A stretch of 6,319 bases of DNA from Micrococcales bacterium (GTDB lineage Bacteria > Actinomycetota > Actinomycetes > Actinomycetales > Dermatophilaceae), in assembly GCA_003157445.1 (NCBI GenBank), contig PMJN01000268.1:1-6319 (forward strand), given 5' to 3'. Every line of letters starts with the position of its first letter. Within the stretch, counting starts at the first letter, position 1. Made by a program: the position numbers and the translations under genes. A model generated the notes under the pieces. The model made no database searches. It was not told the DNA's origin and worked only from the letters and a program-made list of their open reading frames with translations. Below are positions 1 through 5,808 of this stretch, piece by piece.

Positions 1-327
1 ATTGAGCGGTTTGCCGGCTGGACCCCGACCCAGCCGCTGTCTGGTATGCGGTGTCTGTCCCGGCAGGCGTTTGAGGCTGCTTCGCCGCTAGCGCCTGGTT
101 GGGGCGTGGAGGTCGGGCTCACCATAGACGTTCTCGGCGCCGGGTTGCGAGTGCTCGAGGTGCCCTGTGATCTGCAGCACCGGGTCTCCGGTACCGACTG
201 GAGAGGTCAGGTTCACCGCGCCAAACAATATCGGGACGTCTGGCTTGCGCTCGCCGTGCGGCGGATCCGCCGCACGCACCTTGTGCACCGGGACGGCGCA
301 CCGGTCAGAGCCAGAGGCCGAGATTAG
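1..327 (+). CDS. Family 2 glycosyltransferase, C-terminal part (5' end outside window)
   Basis: The reading frame is open from base 1 and stops with TAG at 325-327, giving the last 108 residues of a longer protein. The visible part carries the conserved tail of actinobacterial GT2 enzymes related to polyprenyl-phosphate sugar synthases: a 'SGMRCLSR' segment (residues 14-21 of the fragment), then 'LAPGWGVEVGLTIDVL', then 'RVLEVPCDLQHR'. In this family the region follows the GT-A catalytic core and includes the acidic residues around 'GVE' near the acceptor site. The end is basic (VRRIRR) with no membrane helix, so this part should be cytoplasmic. The nucleotide-sugar-binding core lies upstream of the window, so donor and acceptor cannot be read. 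It is followed directly, perhaps with overlap, by a GT-C membrane glycosyltransferase on the same strand, which suggests an operon. The internal ATG at 46 is not the start because homology continues upstream of it. Confidence 0.82.
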   Translation: MERFAGWTPTQPLSGMRCLSRQAFEAASPLAPGWGVEVGLTIDVLGAGLRVLEVPCDLQHRVSGTDWRGQVHRAKQYRDVWLALAVRRIRRTHLVHRDGAPVRARGRD

Positions 328-1849
328 GGTCTCTGGCTCCGGCCGGTGGCTGGGGGGGCTGCGCGGCGCGGCGCTGGTCGTCTCGTTCGGCCTGCTCCTG
401 CTGGTAGCGGCAGCTGGGCCATCAGCGGCCAAACCCGGCCTCGGCCCTCGTGGCTGGGCTCCGGGGAATCTGCCCATCACGCTGTCGTCGGCGGTAGTCA
501 CCGCGACTCTGTGGACCGCATACCTGCTGGGGGCCTTGGCTGTGGGCATTGGCTTGTGGCACGGCAAGGGCTGCGGCCACTACCGCTTACCGGGTCGGTG
601 GCGGGTAAACCCCTGGGTGTGGCCGGTGGCCTTGGGTGTTCTCGCGCTGTTGACCGCGCCGATCGGCTCGGCCGACCACATCAACTACGCAGCCTACGGG
701 CGGATCACGGCGCAAGGGGGCGACCCCTACCTCGTCGCGCCGAGCACCTGGGCCGGCGGGCTCGACCCCGTGACCAGCGCCGTGCAGCTCCCCTGGAGGA
801 TGACACCGAGCATCTATGGCCCCTTTGGGACCGCGTTGCAGACACTGAGCTCGTTTGTGGGTGGCGACAACCTGCGACAGACCGTCTGGGTCTGGCAGCT
901 GTTCATCGTTGTCGCCTGGCTAACGGTTCGCTTTCTGCTGCGCCGCGCGGCCGTCGGCGAGGTGGCTCGTGGCCGGGTTGACCTGTTGTGGACGGCCAAC
1001 CCTGTCGTGTTCGGGGTTGCGGTCCTAGGTGCGCACGTCGATCTCATCGCCTCGGCGCTGGCCCTGGCGGCGGTCTTCCTGGCGGCGAGCCGGCCGTGGA
1101 TCGCCGGCCTGGTGCTCGGAGCGACGGTCAGTACCAAGATCACCTTCGCAATCGTGGCGCTGGCGATCCTGTGGTCCTGGCGTTTCCTGGCCCGCAAGGA
1201 CCTGGTGCGCAACGTGGGCGCAATGGCCATCTCGTCCTTGGCCATCTTCGTCTTGCTGCACCTCTGGGCGGGACCGCATGTCTTCGATCAGCTGCGCAAG
1301 GCCAGCCAGGGGGTCTCCCTGGCGACAGTGTGGCGCCCTGTGGTCAACCTGCTGTCCGCGGTGATGGCCTTGGATGTGGCCCGCACGGTGGTGTCGGTGG
1401 CCTCTGTCGTCGCGGTCATCGTGCTGGCATGGGTGTTGTGGGCTCTGGTAGGTTCGCGTTCGGCCACCGGCCGGGACCGGTTCACCCGGCCGACCTCGGC
1501 CGCCCAGCAGAGGCAGGCGGGCATGACGGCGATGTTTGTTCTCGCCACGGCCTACGCTCTTGTTACTCCCTACGCCTTGCCTTGGTACGACACGCTCACC
1601 TGGGCCACCCTCCCGCTGATGCTGGCCACGGCCCTGGACCCGATCCTGCTGGCGCAGTTGACGGTGATGGCGATGGCGTACGTCCCCGGCCGTGTGGTGG
1701 CTATGAGCACTGACGTTGAGTCGCTGACATTGGGTTTCCGCAAGATCATTGGCCCCCTGGCGGCGTGGCTGGTAGTGCTGGCTATCGCCGGTGTCGCGAG
1801 GCGCGGGTGGTCACGGGCATCGCCGCCCACTGGCCCTCTAGCGTCCTGA
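167..1849 (+). CDS. GT-C membrane glycosyltransferase, polyprenol-phosphomannose-dependent mannosyltransferase-like (MptA/MptB type)
   Basis: This is a hydrophobic protein with roughly ten to twelve membrane segments (first about residues 66-84, last about 527-543, counted from the GTG at 167). Features resembling actinobacterial MptA/MptB-like GT-C enzymes are an early loop with D170 in 'SADHINYAAYG', 'GGDPY' (184-188), 'YGP' (217-219), 'NP' (278-279) followed by 'GAHVD' (288-292), and 'PWY' (472-474). GT-C enzymes move a sugar from a polyprenyl phosphate carrier to a glycan on the outer membrane face; here mannose is inferred from family resemblance, and the acceptor is unknown. Start: GTG 167 is the only conventional start with a Shine-Dalgarno-like GAGG (157-160), but it overlaps the previous gene by 161 nt and its first ~52 residues look like out-of-frame translation. 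TTG at 245 or 281, or ATT at 323 (AGAGG at 313-317, overlapping the upstream stop as ATTAG), would give a more normal N-terminus. The 3' end overlaps the convergent gene by 68 nt. Confidence 0.8.
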   Translation: MICSTGSPVPTGEVRFTAPNNIGTSGLRSPCGGSAARTLCTGTAHRSEPEAEIRVSGSGRWLGGLRGAALVVSFGLLLLVAAAGPSAAKPGLGPRGWAPGNLPITLSSAVVTATLWTAYLLGALAVGIGLWHGKGCGHYRLPGRWRVNPWVWPVALGVLALLTAPIGSADHINYAAYGRITAQGGDPYLVAPSTWAGGLDPVTSAVQLPWRMTPSIYGPFGTALQTLSSFVGGDNLRQTVWVWQLFIVVAWLTVRFLLRRAAVGEVARGRVDLLWTANPVVFGVAVLGAHVDLIASALALAAVFLAASRPWIAGLVLGATVSTKITFAIVALAILWSWRFLARKDLVRNVGAMAISSLAIFVLLHLWAGPHVFDQLRKASQGVSLATVWRPVVNLLSAVMALDVARTVVSVASVVAVIVLAWVLWALVGSRSATGRDRFTRPTSAAQQRQAGMTAMFVLATAYALVTPYALPWYDTLTWATLPLMLATALDPILLAQLTVMAMAYVPGRVVAMSTDVESLTLGFRKIIGPLAAWLVVLAIAGVARRGWSRASPPTGPLAS

Positions 1850-3992
1850 CGGCGATCGCAATCACCAGCGGGCAGGCCAGCGTGGCGCCCACGGCAGGGA
1901 TCGCTGCTCCGGAATCATTGAGCACCGCGCCGAGCACCCACATCACCGTGATGGCGATCAGTGACGACCGCAACAGCTGAACTCGCGTAAAGGACTGACG
2001 AAGTGGTGCAGCTGCCAACCGGTCCGGGCGCCACAAGATGTAGGCGAACAGAACGAGTACGACCGGGATGAGCAATGACAGCGGGTTAGCGAACAGCAGC
2101 GCGTTGCTCTGAGCGATCTTGCGCACGATGATGCCCCAGCCGCCACCGCTCAGGACGGTTTGCACGAATCTGCCCAGGTGCGAACGGGAGTCAGGTGGAC
2201 GAAGCCAGTCCAGTAGGCCCAGAAGGACCAGTAACGCGCCGATCCCAGCCCCTGTGGCCAATGCCTGGCGCCAAGTCAGCCTGATGTTCAGAATGGCCAG
2301 AATTAGGACAACCACGCCAGTCAGCAGTGCCGGCGGTCCTCCGAGGTCGCTGCCCAACGATGGTGATGCGACGAGGATGACGGCGCCGATCCCGATGGCG
2401 GCCACCGCGGCTGCGGCGTGGCGGGGCTGCTCCATGCTCAGGAGATGGTCGCCCGCGAAAGTGCAGATCATCAGGGTTGCCGTGGCAAACAATGCGAAGG
2501 TCACGTTGCCCATCCCATAGAACCGGCCCCCAATGTCTGGTTGCAGGCCCATCAGTGAAGAAAGCTGCAGTCGCGAGCCGGTCATCACGTCCACCGCCAG
2601 GACTGTCACGGTCGCAGTGCAGACCACGACCAACGGCCCGAACAGCCGAGTTCGCCACGGTCCCAGCAGAGCCAGCGCCGAGATTGCCGCGGTAAAGAGC
2701 GCAACGGAGGCGACCAGCGTGAGCATAGGGACCGAGAAACGCCACCACGGCAGGAGGTTGGCCAAGAACGTGGACACCGGGACAGTGGCAGCAACGACGG
2801 CAACCCGGCCAGTGTCCTTCAAGAGTTGCAGACGTTGCCCCTCAGCTCCCCACCCGAGCCTCCACAGTACGGAAACGGTCAGGTACAGCCCCAGCTGGAG
2901 CAGGACCCACCCGTAGAAGAACGGCTCGACCATGCTGTGGACCTTGTGTGAGGCCTGGTCGTAGTCGAGCATCGTCGTCAGGCGGTCGGCGGCCGACTGG
3001 TCGGAGATCTCCTGGGCAGGCACGAACCGCAGTGGGGTGCCGCCCAGGTTCGGCGGCGCAGGAATAGCCAGATGCTCCAGGATGGTCGGGGTCAGATCCG
3101 TGAGCTGCACGAGCCCCGGCTGCCTGGTCGAGCTCGACTCGAGCGTTCCGCCTCCGAAGTCCGGTCCAGTGATGGCAATCATGCGCAACCCTTCGGTGGC
3201 GCCGGCGTCGGCCAGGCTGGCGAGGATGACGTCGGCCCCCGCCGGGGCGACCTTGAGTACGGCGGCAACCCGGGCATCAATGGCGGCGGCCTGTTGGGCA
3301 CGACTGGTCGTTGGTCGCACCTCATCCTGGGGATTCACATCGGAGGCATCGCGGACCGGCCCGACGTCGACCAACGTCAAAGGGCAAGCGGCCAGAGCCG
3401 AAGGCGTAATCGACTCGTCGTACTGCTGGTAACGAGCCACCGTCCCGCTGGCGCGGGCCGCGCCCAGCGCGGCGCCAGGGCCGACTGCCTGGACGCATCC
3501 GCCGTGAGCGGCGACCTGGTCGCCGAGCAGGCCAAGAGAGGCATCGAACACGCTGCTACCGGCGGCGGCCCGGTACTGACTCCAGTGGGGCACCATTGCG
3601 GCGCTCATCTCCGCTGGCAGCGCCCTGCACGGGGCCTTGACGTCCGCCGTCCCGCTACCGCCACTGCCCACGCCGAATGCATCGCCGGCGCGCTCGCCTG
3701 CAGAGAGCGTCAGCCATCCCTCCACCGGACAGGTGTTGGAGTGAACCGAGCGGACCGAAAGCGCGGCGGTTGCTCCATCCCGCAACAACGACCAAAGCGT
3801 CGGTGTTCTCTGAGGTGACACGTCGCTCCATGACAACCCCCCGGTGCCGATGACCACCACAGACCCGCCGACCTTGCTCGTCGCCGTCGCCACGGGCGAA
3901 AAGGCCGTCAACGTGGAGATCAGGGAGCTCATCATCACAACGCTCAGCACTACGGCGGCCGTGGCGGCGGCGAGCAGCTGGCGGGAGGTCAT
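1782..3992 (-). CDS. Uncharacterised membrane protein: alkaline-phosphatase-like ectodomain plus polytopic C-terminal domain
   Basis: This 736-residue protein runs from ATG (3990-3992) to TAG (1782-1784). Residues about 7-30 form a signal anchor. Residues about 43-325 look like a divergent alkaline-phosphatase/sulfatase superfamily domain outside the membrane: 'VVVIGTGGLSWSDV' (45-58), 'TPTLWSLL', 'NTCPVEGWLTL' (86-96), then 'LRMIAITGPDF' (269-279) and 'VQLTDLTPTILEHL' (295-308). The metal-binding Asp expected in the first motif is not visible (GTGG instead), so activity is doubtful. From about 358 on there are roughly ten membrane segments with polar signatures 'GGRFYGMGN' (488-496), 'GSDLGGPPA' (547-555) and 'NDSGAAIPA' (692-700). 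I recall similar motif sets in unnamed bacterial membrane proteins, but know no proven function. No Shine-Dalgarno precedes the ATG; a TAGCCT box suggests a leaderless transcript. It lies tail-to-tail with the GT-C gene and overlaps it by 68 nt, so an envelope role is a guess from context. Confidence 0.85.
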   Translation of the reverse strand: MTSRQLLAAATAAVVLSVVMMSSLISTLTAFSPVATATSKVGGSVVVIGTGGLSWSDVSPQRTPTLWSLLRDGATAALSVRSVHSNTCPVEGWLTLSAGERAGDAFGVGSGGSGTADVKAPCRALPAEMSAAMVPHWSQYRAAAGSSVFDASLGLLGDQVAAHGGCVQAVGPGAALGAARASGTVARYQQYDESITPSALAACPLTLVDVGPVRDASDVNPQDEVRPTTSRAQQAAAIDARVAAVLKVAPAGADVILASLADAGATEGLRMIAITGPDFGGGTLESSSTRQPGLVQLTDLTPTILEHLAIPAPPNLGGTPLRFVPAQEISDQSAADRLTTMLDYDQASHKVHSMVEPFFYGWVLLQLGLYLTVSVLWRLGWGAEGQRLQLLKDTGRVAVVAATVPVSTFLANLLPWWRFSVPMLTLVASVALFTAAISALALLGPWRTRLFGPLVVVCTATVTVLAVDVMTGSRLQLSSLMGLQPDIGGRFYGMGNVTFALFATATLMICTFAGDHLLSMEQPRHAAAAVAAIGIGAVILVASPSLGSDLGGPPALLTGVVVLILAILNIRLTWRQALATGAGIGALLVLLGLLDWLRPPDSRSHLGRFVQTVLSGGGWGIIVRKIAQSNALLFANPLSLLIPVVLVLFAYILWRPDRLAAAPLRQSFTRVQLLRSSLIAITVMWVLGAVLNDSGAAIPAVGATLACPLVIAIAVRTLEGQWAAMPVTTRASRHRR

Positions 3993-3999
3993 CGGGGTA

Positions 4000-4005
4000 A
4001 GGCTA
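4000..4005 (-). promoter_or_regulatory. Candidate -10 box for the phosphatase-like membrane protein gene (leaderless)
   Basis: On the minus strand TAGCCT fits the actinobacterial TANNNT -10 consensus. Seven bases separate it from the ATG at 3992, the spacing expected if transcription starts on the A of the start codon. The absence of any purine-rich ribosome-binding site before this ATG agrees with leaderless translation. No good -35 hexamer is seen 17-18 nt upstream, which lowers confidence. Confidence 0.35.
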
Positions 4006-4171
4006 CGGGCCGCTTGGGAGCGGGATTGCCGGGTGCGCGGCCCGCAGTGTGGACGTCAGCTCATACCGCTGGCATCGGCGCCGCTTTGCCACCGTTGCCG
4101 TCTTGATCCGGTTTGCCAAGGGTCAGACCGGCGCCCCCGGCCAACGCCGACACGAGGCCTGGCAAGGCACA

Positions 4172-4253
4172 GTCCCTGACCTGACGACAAGCTCAGACCT
4201 CATCTCTGGCCAACCCTCTAGGCCAGAGGGCAACCTCAGATCAGGGCAGGGAC
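4172..4253. repeat. Nested inverted repeat (82 nt, two stems)
   Basis: The outer arms GTCCCTGACCTGA (4172-4184) and TCAGGGCAGGGAC (4241-4253) pair at 12 of 13 positions. Inside them CTCTGGCC (4204-4211) and GGCCAGAG (4221-4228) form a perfect 8-bp stem with a 9-nt loop. A competing inner pairing exists: CCCTCT (4214-4219) with AGAGGG (4225-4230). There is no following T-run, so it is not an ordinary intrinsic terminator. It could be a structured RNA, a protein-binding site or a small mobile-element remnant; the sequence does not decide. Confidence 0.55.
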
Positions 4254-4332
4254 GGTATGACATCAAGTCACCTGTCAAGAGATGCCTAAGCGCACAGCCC
4301 CAGTTGGCCCCATCTCGGTGGCCTAGCCGGCT

Positions 4333-4344
4333 GTTCCTTGGAAC
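4333..4344. repeat. Short palindrome GTTCC-TT-GGAAC
   Basis: Perfect 5-bp arms around a 2-nt spacer, lying 29 nt upstream of the TAGGCT box at 4373-4378. This size and position would suit a dimeric repressor or activator site, but a palindrome this short can also occur by chance. Confidence 0.3.
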
Positions 4345-4370
4345 ACCTGTGCGTCCAGCGGGTTACCCGT

Positions 4371-4390
4371 CATAGGCTGGCGAGGTGGAC
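4371..4390 (+). repeat. Direct repeat copy 1, CATAGGCTGGCG-type, with promoter-like TAGGCT
   Basis: This copy and the one at 4615-4634 agree at 17 of 20 positions, including a shared run of 12 (CATAGGCTGGCG). The TAGGCT at 4373-4378 fits the TANNNT -10 consensus of actinobacterial housekeeping promoters. In this copy GTG follows six bases after the box (4385), which is leaderless-type spacing. No clear -35 hexamer was found. Confidence 0.45.
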
Positions 4391-4468
4391 ACGGACCTGA
4401 ATACCGGCTCGACGTTGGTCGTGGCCGGCTACCGCGAGGTTCCACCGACACCTGAGCAGCAGGGGTGA
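4385..4468 (+). CDS. Possible leaderless 27-codon ORF
   Basis: The frame runs from GTG at 4385 to TGA at 4466-4468 and would encode 27 residues beginning MDTDLNTGSTLVVAGYREV. Its only support is position: the GTG sits six bases after the TAGGCT box, where leaderless transcripts of actinobacteria begin. The peptide has no recognised motif, no run of phenylalanine codons that would mark a pheA attenuator leader, and no membrane segment. It may well be a chance frame; it is recorded because the promoter spacing is suggestive. Confidence 0.2.
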   Translation: MDTDLNTGSTLVVAGYREVPPTPEQQG

Positions 4469-4497
4469 ACCGGTACCCGCAACGGCGAGGGCATCTT

Positions 4498-4528
4498 TTG
4501 ACATCCCCCGGCCATGAATGACCAGGAT
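4498..4528 (+). promoter_or_regulatory. Candidate housekeeping promoter upstream of pheA
   Basis: A perfect TTGACA (4498-4503) is followed 19 nt later by CAGGAT (4523-4528), which matches the A and AT positions of a -10 box. The predicted start near 4535 would give a leader of about 225 nt before pheA, containing the alternative hairpins described below. The 19-nt spacer is longer than ideal. Confidence 0.33.
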
Positions 4529-4614
4529 TCCAACCGCTCACCCGCAGGCAACGTGTGCAGGTTCGCGCTTCACAGACAGGGCCAAGACTCCCAAGTCGCC
4601 GCGCGCGGCCGCGC

Positions 4615-4634
4615 CATAGGCTGGCGCGGTTAAC
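4615..4634 (+). repeat. Direct repeat copy 2, with promoter-like TAGGCT
   Basis: Second copy of the 20-nt repeat found at 4371-4390 (17/20 identical). TAGGCT at 4617-4622 could serve as a -10 box, giving a start near 4629 and a pheA leader of about 130 nt. No obvious -35 hexamer lies at the right distance. Here the codon after the box is GTT, so no leaderless gene starts at this copy. Confidence 0.45.
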
Positions 4635-4650
4635 GATGGTACTGCCAAAC

Positions 4651-4730
4651 AGTGCCGGGCTTGGTTATCGCCCAACAGGATTGAAAGTACAGCCTTCCAC
4701 CGACAGCCGGAAGGGTTTCCTCCCGGCACT
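4651..4730 (+). promoter_or_regulatory. pheA leader with two mutually exclusive RNA pairings
   Basis: AGTGCCGGG (4651-4659) is perfectly complementary over 9 bp to CCCGGCACT (4722-4730). The same downstream strand also closes a local hairpin: GCCGGAAGG (4706-4714) with CCTCCCGGC (4719-4727), eight pairs, one A-C mismatch, GTTT loop. Only one can form at a time, as in attenuators and riboswitch expression platforms. No T-run follows the local hairpin, so control of ribosome access or Rho-dependent termination would be more plausible than intrinsic termination. It matches no riboswitch class I recognise. Confidence 0.35.
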
Positions 4731-4750
4731 CAACGACCGGGTCTTCACCC

Positions 4751-4756
4751 GAGGAG
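4751..4756 (+). promoter_or_regulatory. Ribosome-binding site of pheA
   Basis: GAGGAG lies four bases (TTCA) before the ATG at 4761. It fixes that ATG as the start, although the same frame stays open upstream without a further start codon nearby. Confidence 0.8.
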
Positions 4757-4760
4757 TTCA

Positions 4761-5693
4761 ATGAGCACACGATATGGATTTCTGGGTCCCGCAGGCACAT
4801 TCACCGAGATGGCGCTGCGACAAAGCGCCCAGCTCGAGCACGACGCCGAGAGTATCCCGTTCGTCTCCGTCGACGCCGCGCTCCTGGCTCTGCGCGCGGG
4901 CGAGCTTGACTTCGCGATGGTGCCGATCGAGAACTCCGTGGAGGGTGGGGTCAGTGCCACCCTGGACGCGCTGGCCAGCGGGGACCCACTTGTGGTGGTT
5001 GCCGAGCAGGTCGTGCCGATCTGCTTTGTCCTCGCCGTTCCCGCCGGTATCGGGCTGGCCGACATCCGCACGGTATCCACCCATCCGCACGCCTGGGCCC
5101 AGGTGCGCGCCTGGATGGGGGCGCACCTTCCCGACGTGCAGTACTTGCCGGGTCCTTCCACCGCCGCTGCGGCCGCGGGGCTGGCAGCTGAGCGGCCGGC
5201 ATACCAGGGCGCAGTCTGCGCGCCAGTGGCCGCAGCCAACCACGGGCTTGCCGTCCTGCGGGAGGACATCGGCGACAACAGGGGGGCCGTCACCCGGTTC
5301 GTGCTCGTCGCCCGGCCCGGTCGGCTACCCGCCCCGACTGGGGCCGACAAGACCTCTGTGGTGCTCTTCCAGCGCCATGACCACCCAGGCGGCTTGCTCG
5401 AGCTCCTCGAGCAGTTCGCTGCCCGTGGCATCAATCTGACCCGGATCGAGTCCCGCCCCAACGGTGGCCGGCTGGGGGACTACTGCTTCTCGATCGACTG
5501 CGAGGGACATGTCAACGACGAGAGAGTCGGCGAGATGCTGATGGGGCTGCAACGAGTCTGTGCCCAGGTGCGCTTCCTGGGGTCCTATCCGCGAGCCGAC
5601 GGTCTCGAGGCGCACATCGTGGCTGGCACCGGCGACAAGGAGTTTCTCGATGCCCGGGCCTGGTTGAGAGATCTGCGCAACCCCTGCCTCTGA
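4761..5693 (+). CDS. pheA: Prephenate dehydratase with ACT regulatory domain
   Basis: This 310-residue monofunctional prephenate dehydratase converts prephenate to phenylpyruvate with loss of water and CO2, the step before the final transamination to phenylalanine; it is cytosolic. The catalytic domain spans about residues 4-184: 'FLGPAGTFTEMA' (7-18), 'VPIENSVEGGVSATLDAL' (54-71), 'STHPHAWAQ' (106-114), and the 'TRF' motif (178-180) whose Thr is essential in this family. An ACT domain follows (about 197-278), with 'HPGGLLELLEQF' (208-219) and 'NLTRIESRP' (225-233), the usual phenylalanine-binding feedback site. No chorismate mutase domain is fused. All key residues are present, and the length is normal for actinobacterial enzymes, with about 25 extra C-terminal residues. 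The start has a strong GAGGAG site. Upstream leader structure suggests possible transcript-level control. No same-strand partner gene is within the window. Confidence 0.96.
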   Translation: MSTRYGFLGPAGTFTEMALRQSAQLEHDAESIPFVSVDAALLALRAGELDFAMVPIENSVEGGVSATLDALASGDPLVVVAEQVVPICFVLAVPAGIGLADIRTVSTHPHAWAQVRAWMGAHLPDVQYLPGPSTAAAAAGLAAERPAYQGAVCAPVAAANHGLAVLREDIGDNRGAVTRFVLVARPGRLPAPTGADKTSVVLFQRHDHPGGLLELLEQFAARGINLTRIESRPNGGRLGDYCFSIDCEGHVNDERVGEMLMGLQRVCAQVRFLGSYPRADGLEAHIVAGTGDKEFLDARAWLRDLRNPCL

Positions 5694-5705
5694 GCGTGGT
5701 CTTTG

Positions 5706-5717
5706 GCTTGCGCAAGC
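5706..5717. repeat. Perfect 12-bp palindrome just after pheA
   Basis: GCTTGCGCAAGC is fully self-complementary and begins 13 nt after the pheA stop codon (TGA, 5691-5693). As RNA it would make only a 4-bp stem with a GCGC loop and has no T-run, so it is a weak terminator candidate at best; a protein-binding site is equally possible. Confidence 0.25.
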
Positions 5718-5808
5718 GCGCTCCGTTAGGGCTGGGTTAGCTACTGGTCCGCGTTGGTCGGCAGCCTGAGTGCCTGTGGTCATGGGTTGTGTCGGTGCTG
5801 CCCGTTAG

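Larger units (their letters stand above)
3993..4760. other. Intergenic region of 768 nt between divergent genes, without a convincing gene
   Basis: It separates the start of the minus-strand membrane protein from pheA. Several open frames of about 60-110 codons cross it on both strands (for example from 4049 on plus and 4541 or 4729 on minus). None shows a recognisable motif or good ribosome-binding site, and their composition looks like random translation. What it does hold is listed separately: an outer and inner inverted repeat near 4172-4253, a palindrome at 4333-4344, two copies of a 20-nt direct repeat, promoter-like hexamers, and hairpins in the pheA leader. Confidence 0.6.

Noticed and set aside
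88..567. Minus-strand 159-codon frame opposite the two glycosyltransferases
   Set aside because: Antisense shadow of conserved coding sequence in GC-rich DNA; proline/arginine-rich with no motif.
4165..4260. Possible tRNA or tmRNA in the nested inverted repeat
   Set aside because: No T-loop consensus (GTTCGA), no acceptor-stem geometry and no CCA-like end.
4049..4375. Plus-strand 108-codon frame in the intergenic region
   Set aside because: No Shine-Dalgarno, no recognisable motif, and it runs through the nested inverted repeat; composition resembles non-coding translation.
4514..4633. ATG-started 39-codon frame after the TTGACA promoter candidate, considered as a pheA leader peptide
   Set aside because: It contains only one phenylalanine codon and has no ribosome-binding site, so it does not fit an attenuation peptide.
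4323..4729. Two adjoining minus-strand frames (4323-4541 and 4538-4729)
   Set aside because: Neither has a recognisable domain or good start signal, and they lie antisense to the pheA upstream region.
4555..4764. Plus-strand 69-codon frame whose TGA overlaps the pheA ATG (ATGA)
   Set aside because: The overlap looks like translational coupling, but the frame starts from a GTG without a ribosome-binding site, has arginine-rich random-looking composition and no motif, and crosses the structured leader.
4745..5461. Minus-strand 238-codon frame opposite pheA
   Set aside because: Shadow of a clearly coding gene; serine/alanine-rich translation typical of antisense frames.
5694..5808. Search for the upstream part of tnpB or a left end between pheA and the relic
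   Set aside because: No frame shows RuvC or helix-turn-helix motifs of TnpB, and the frame-one TAG at 5806 closes the readable part.
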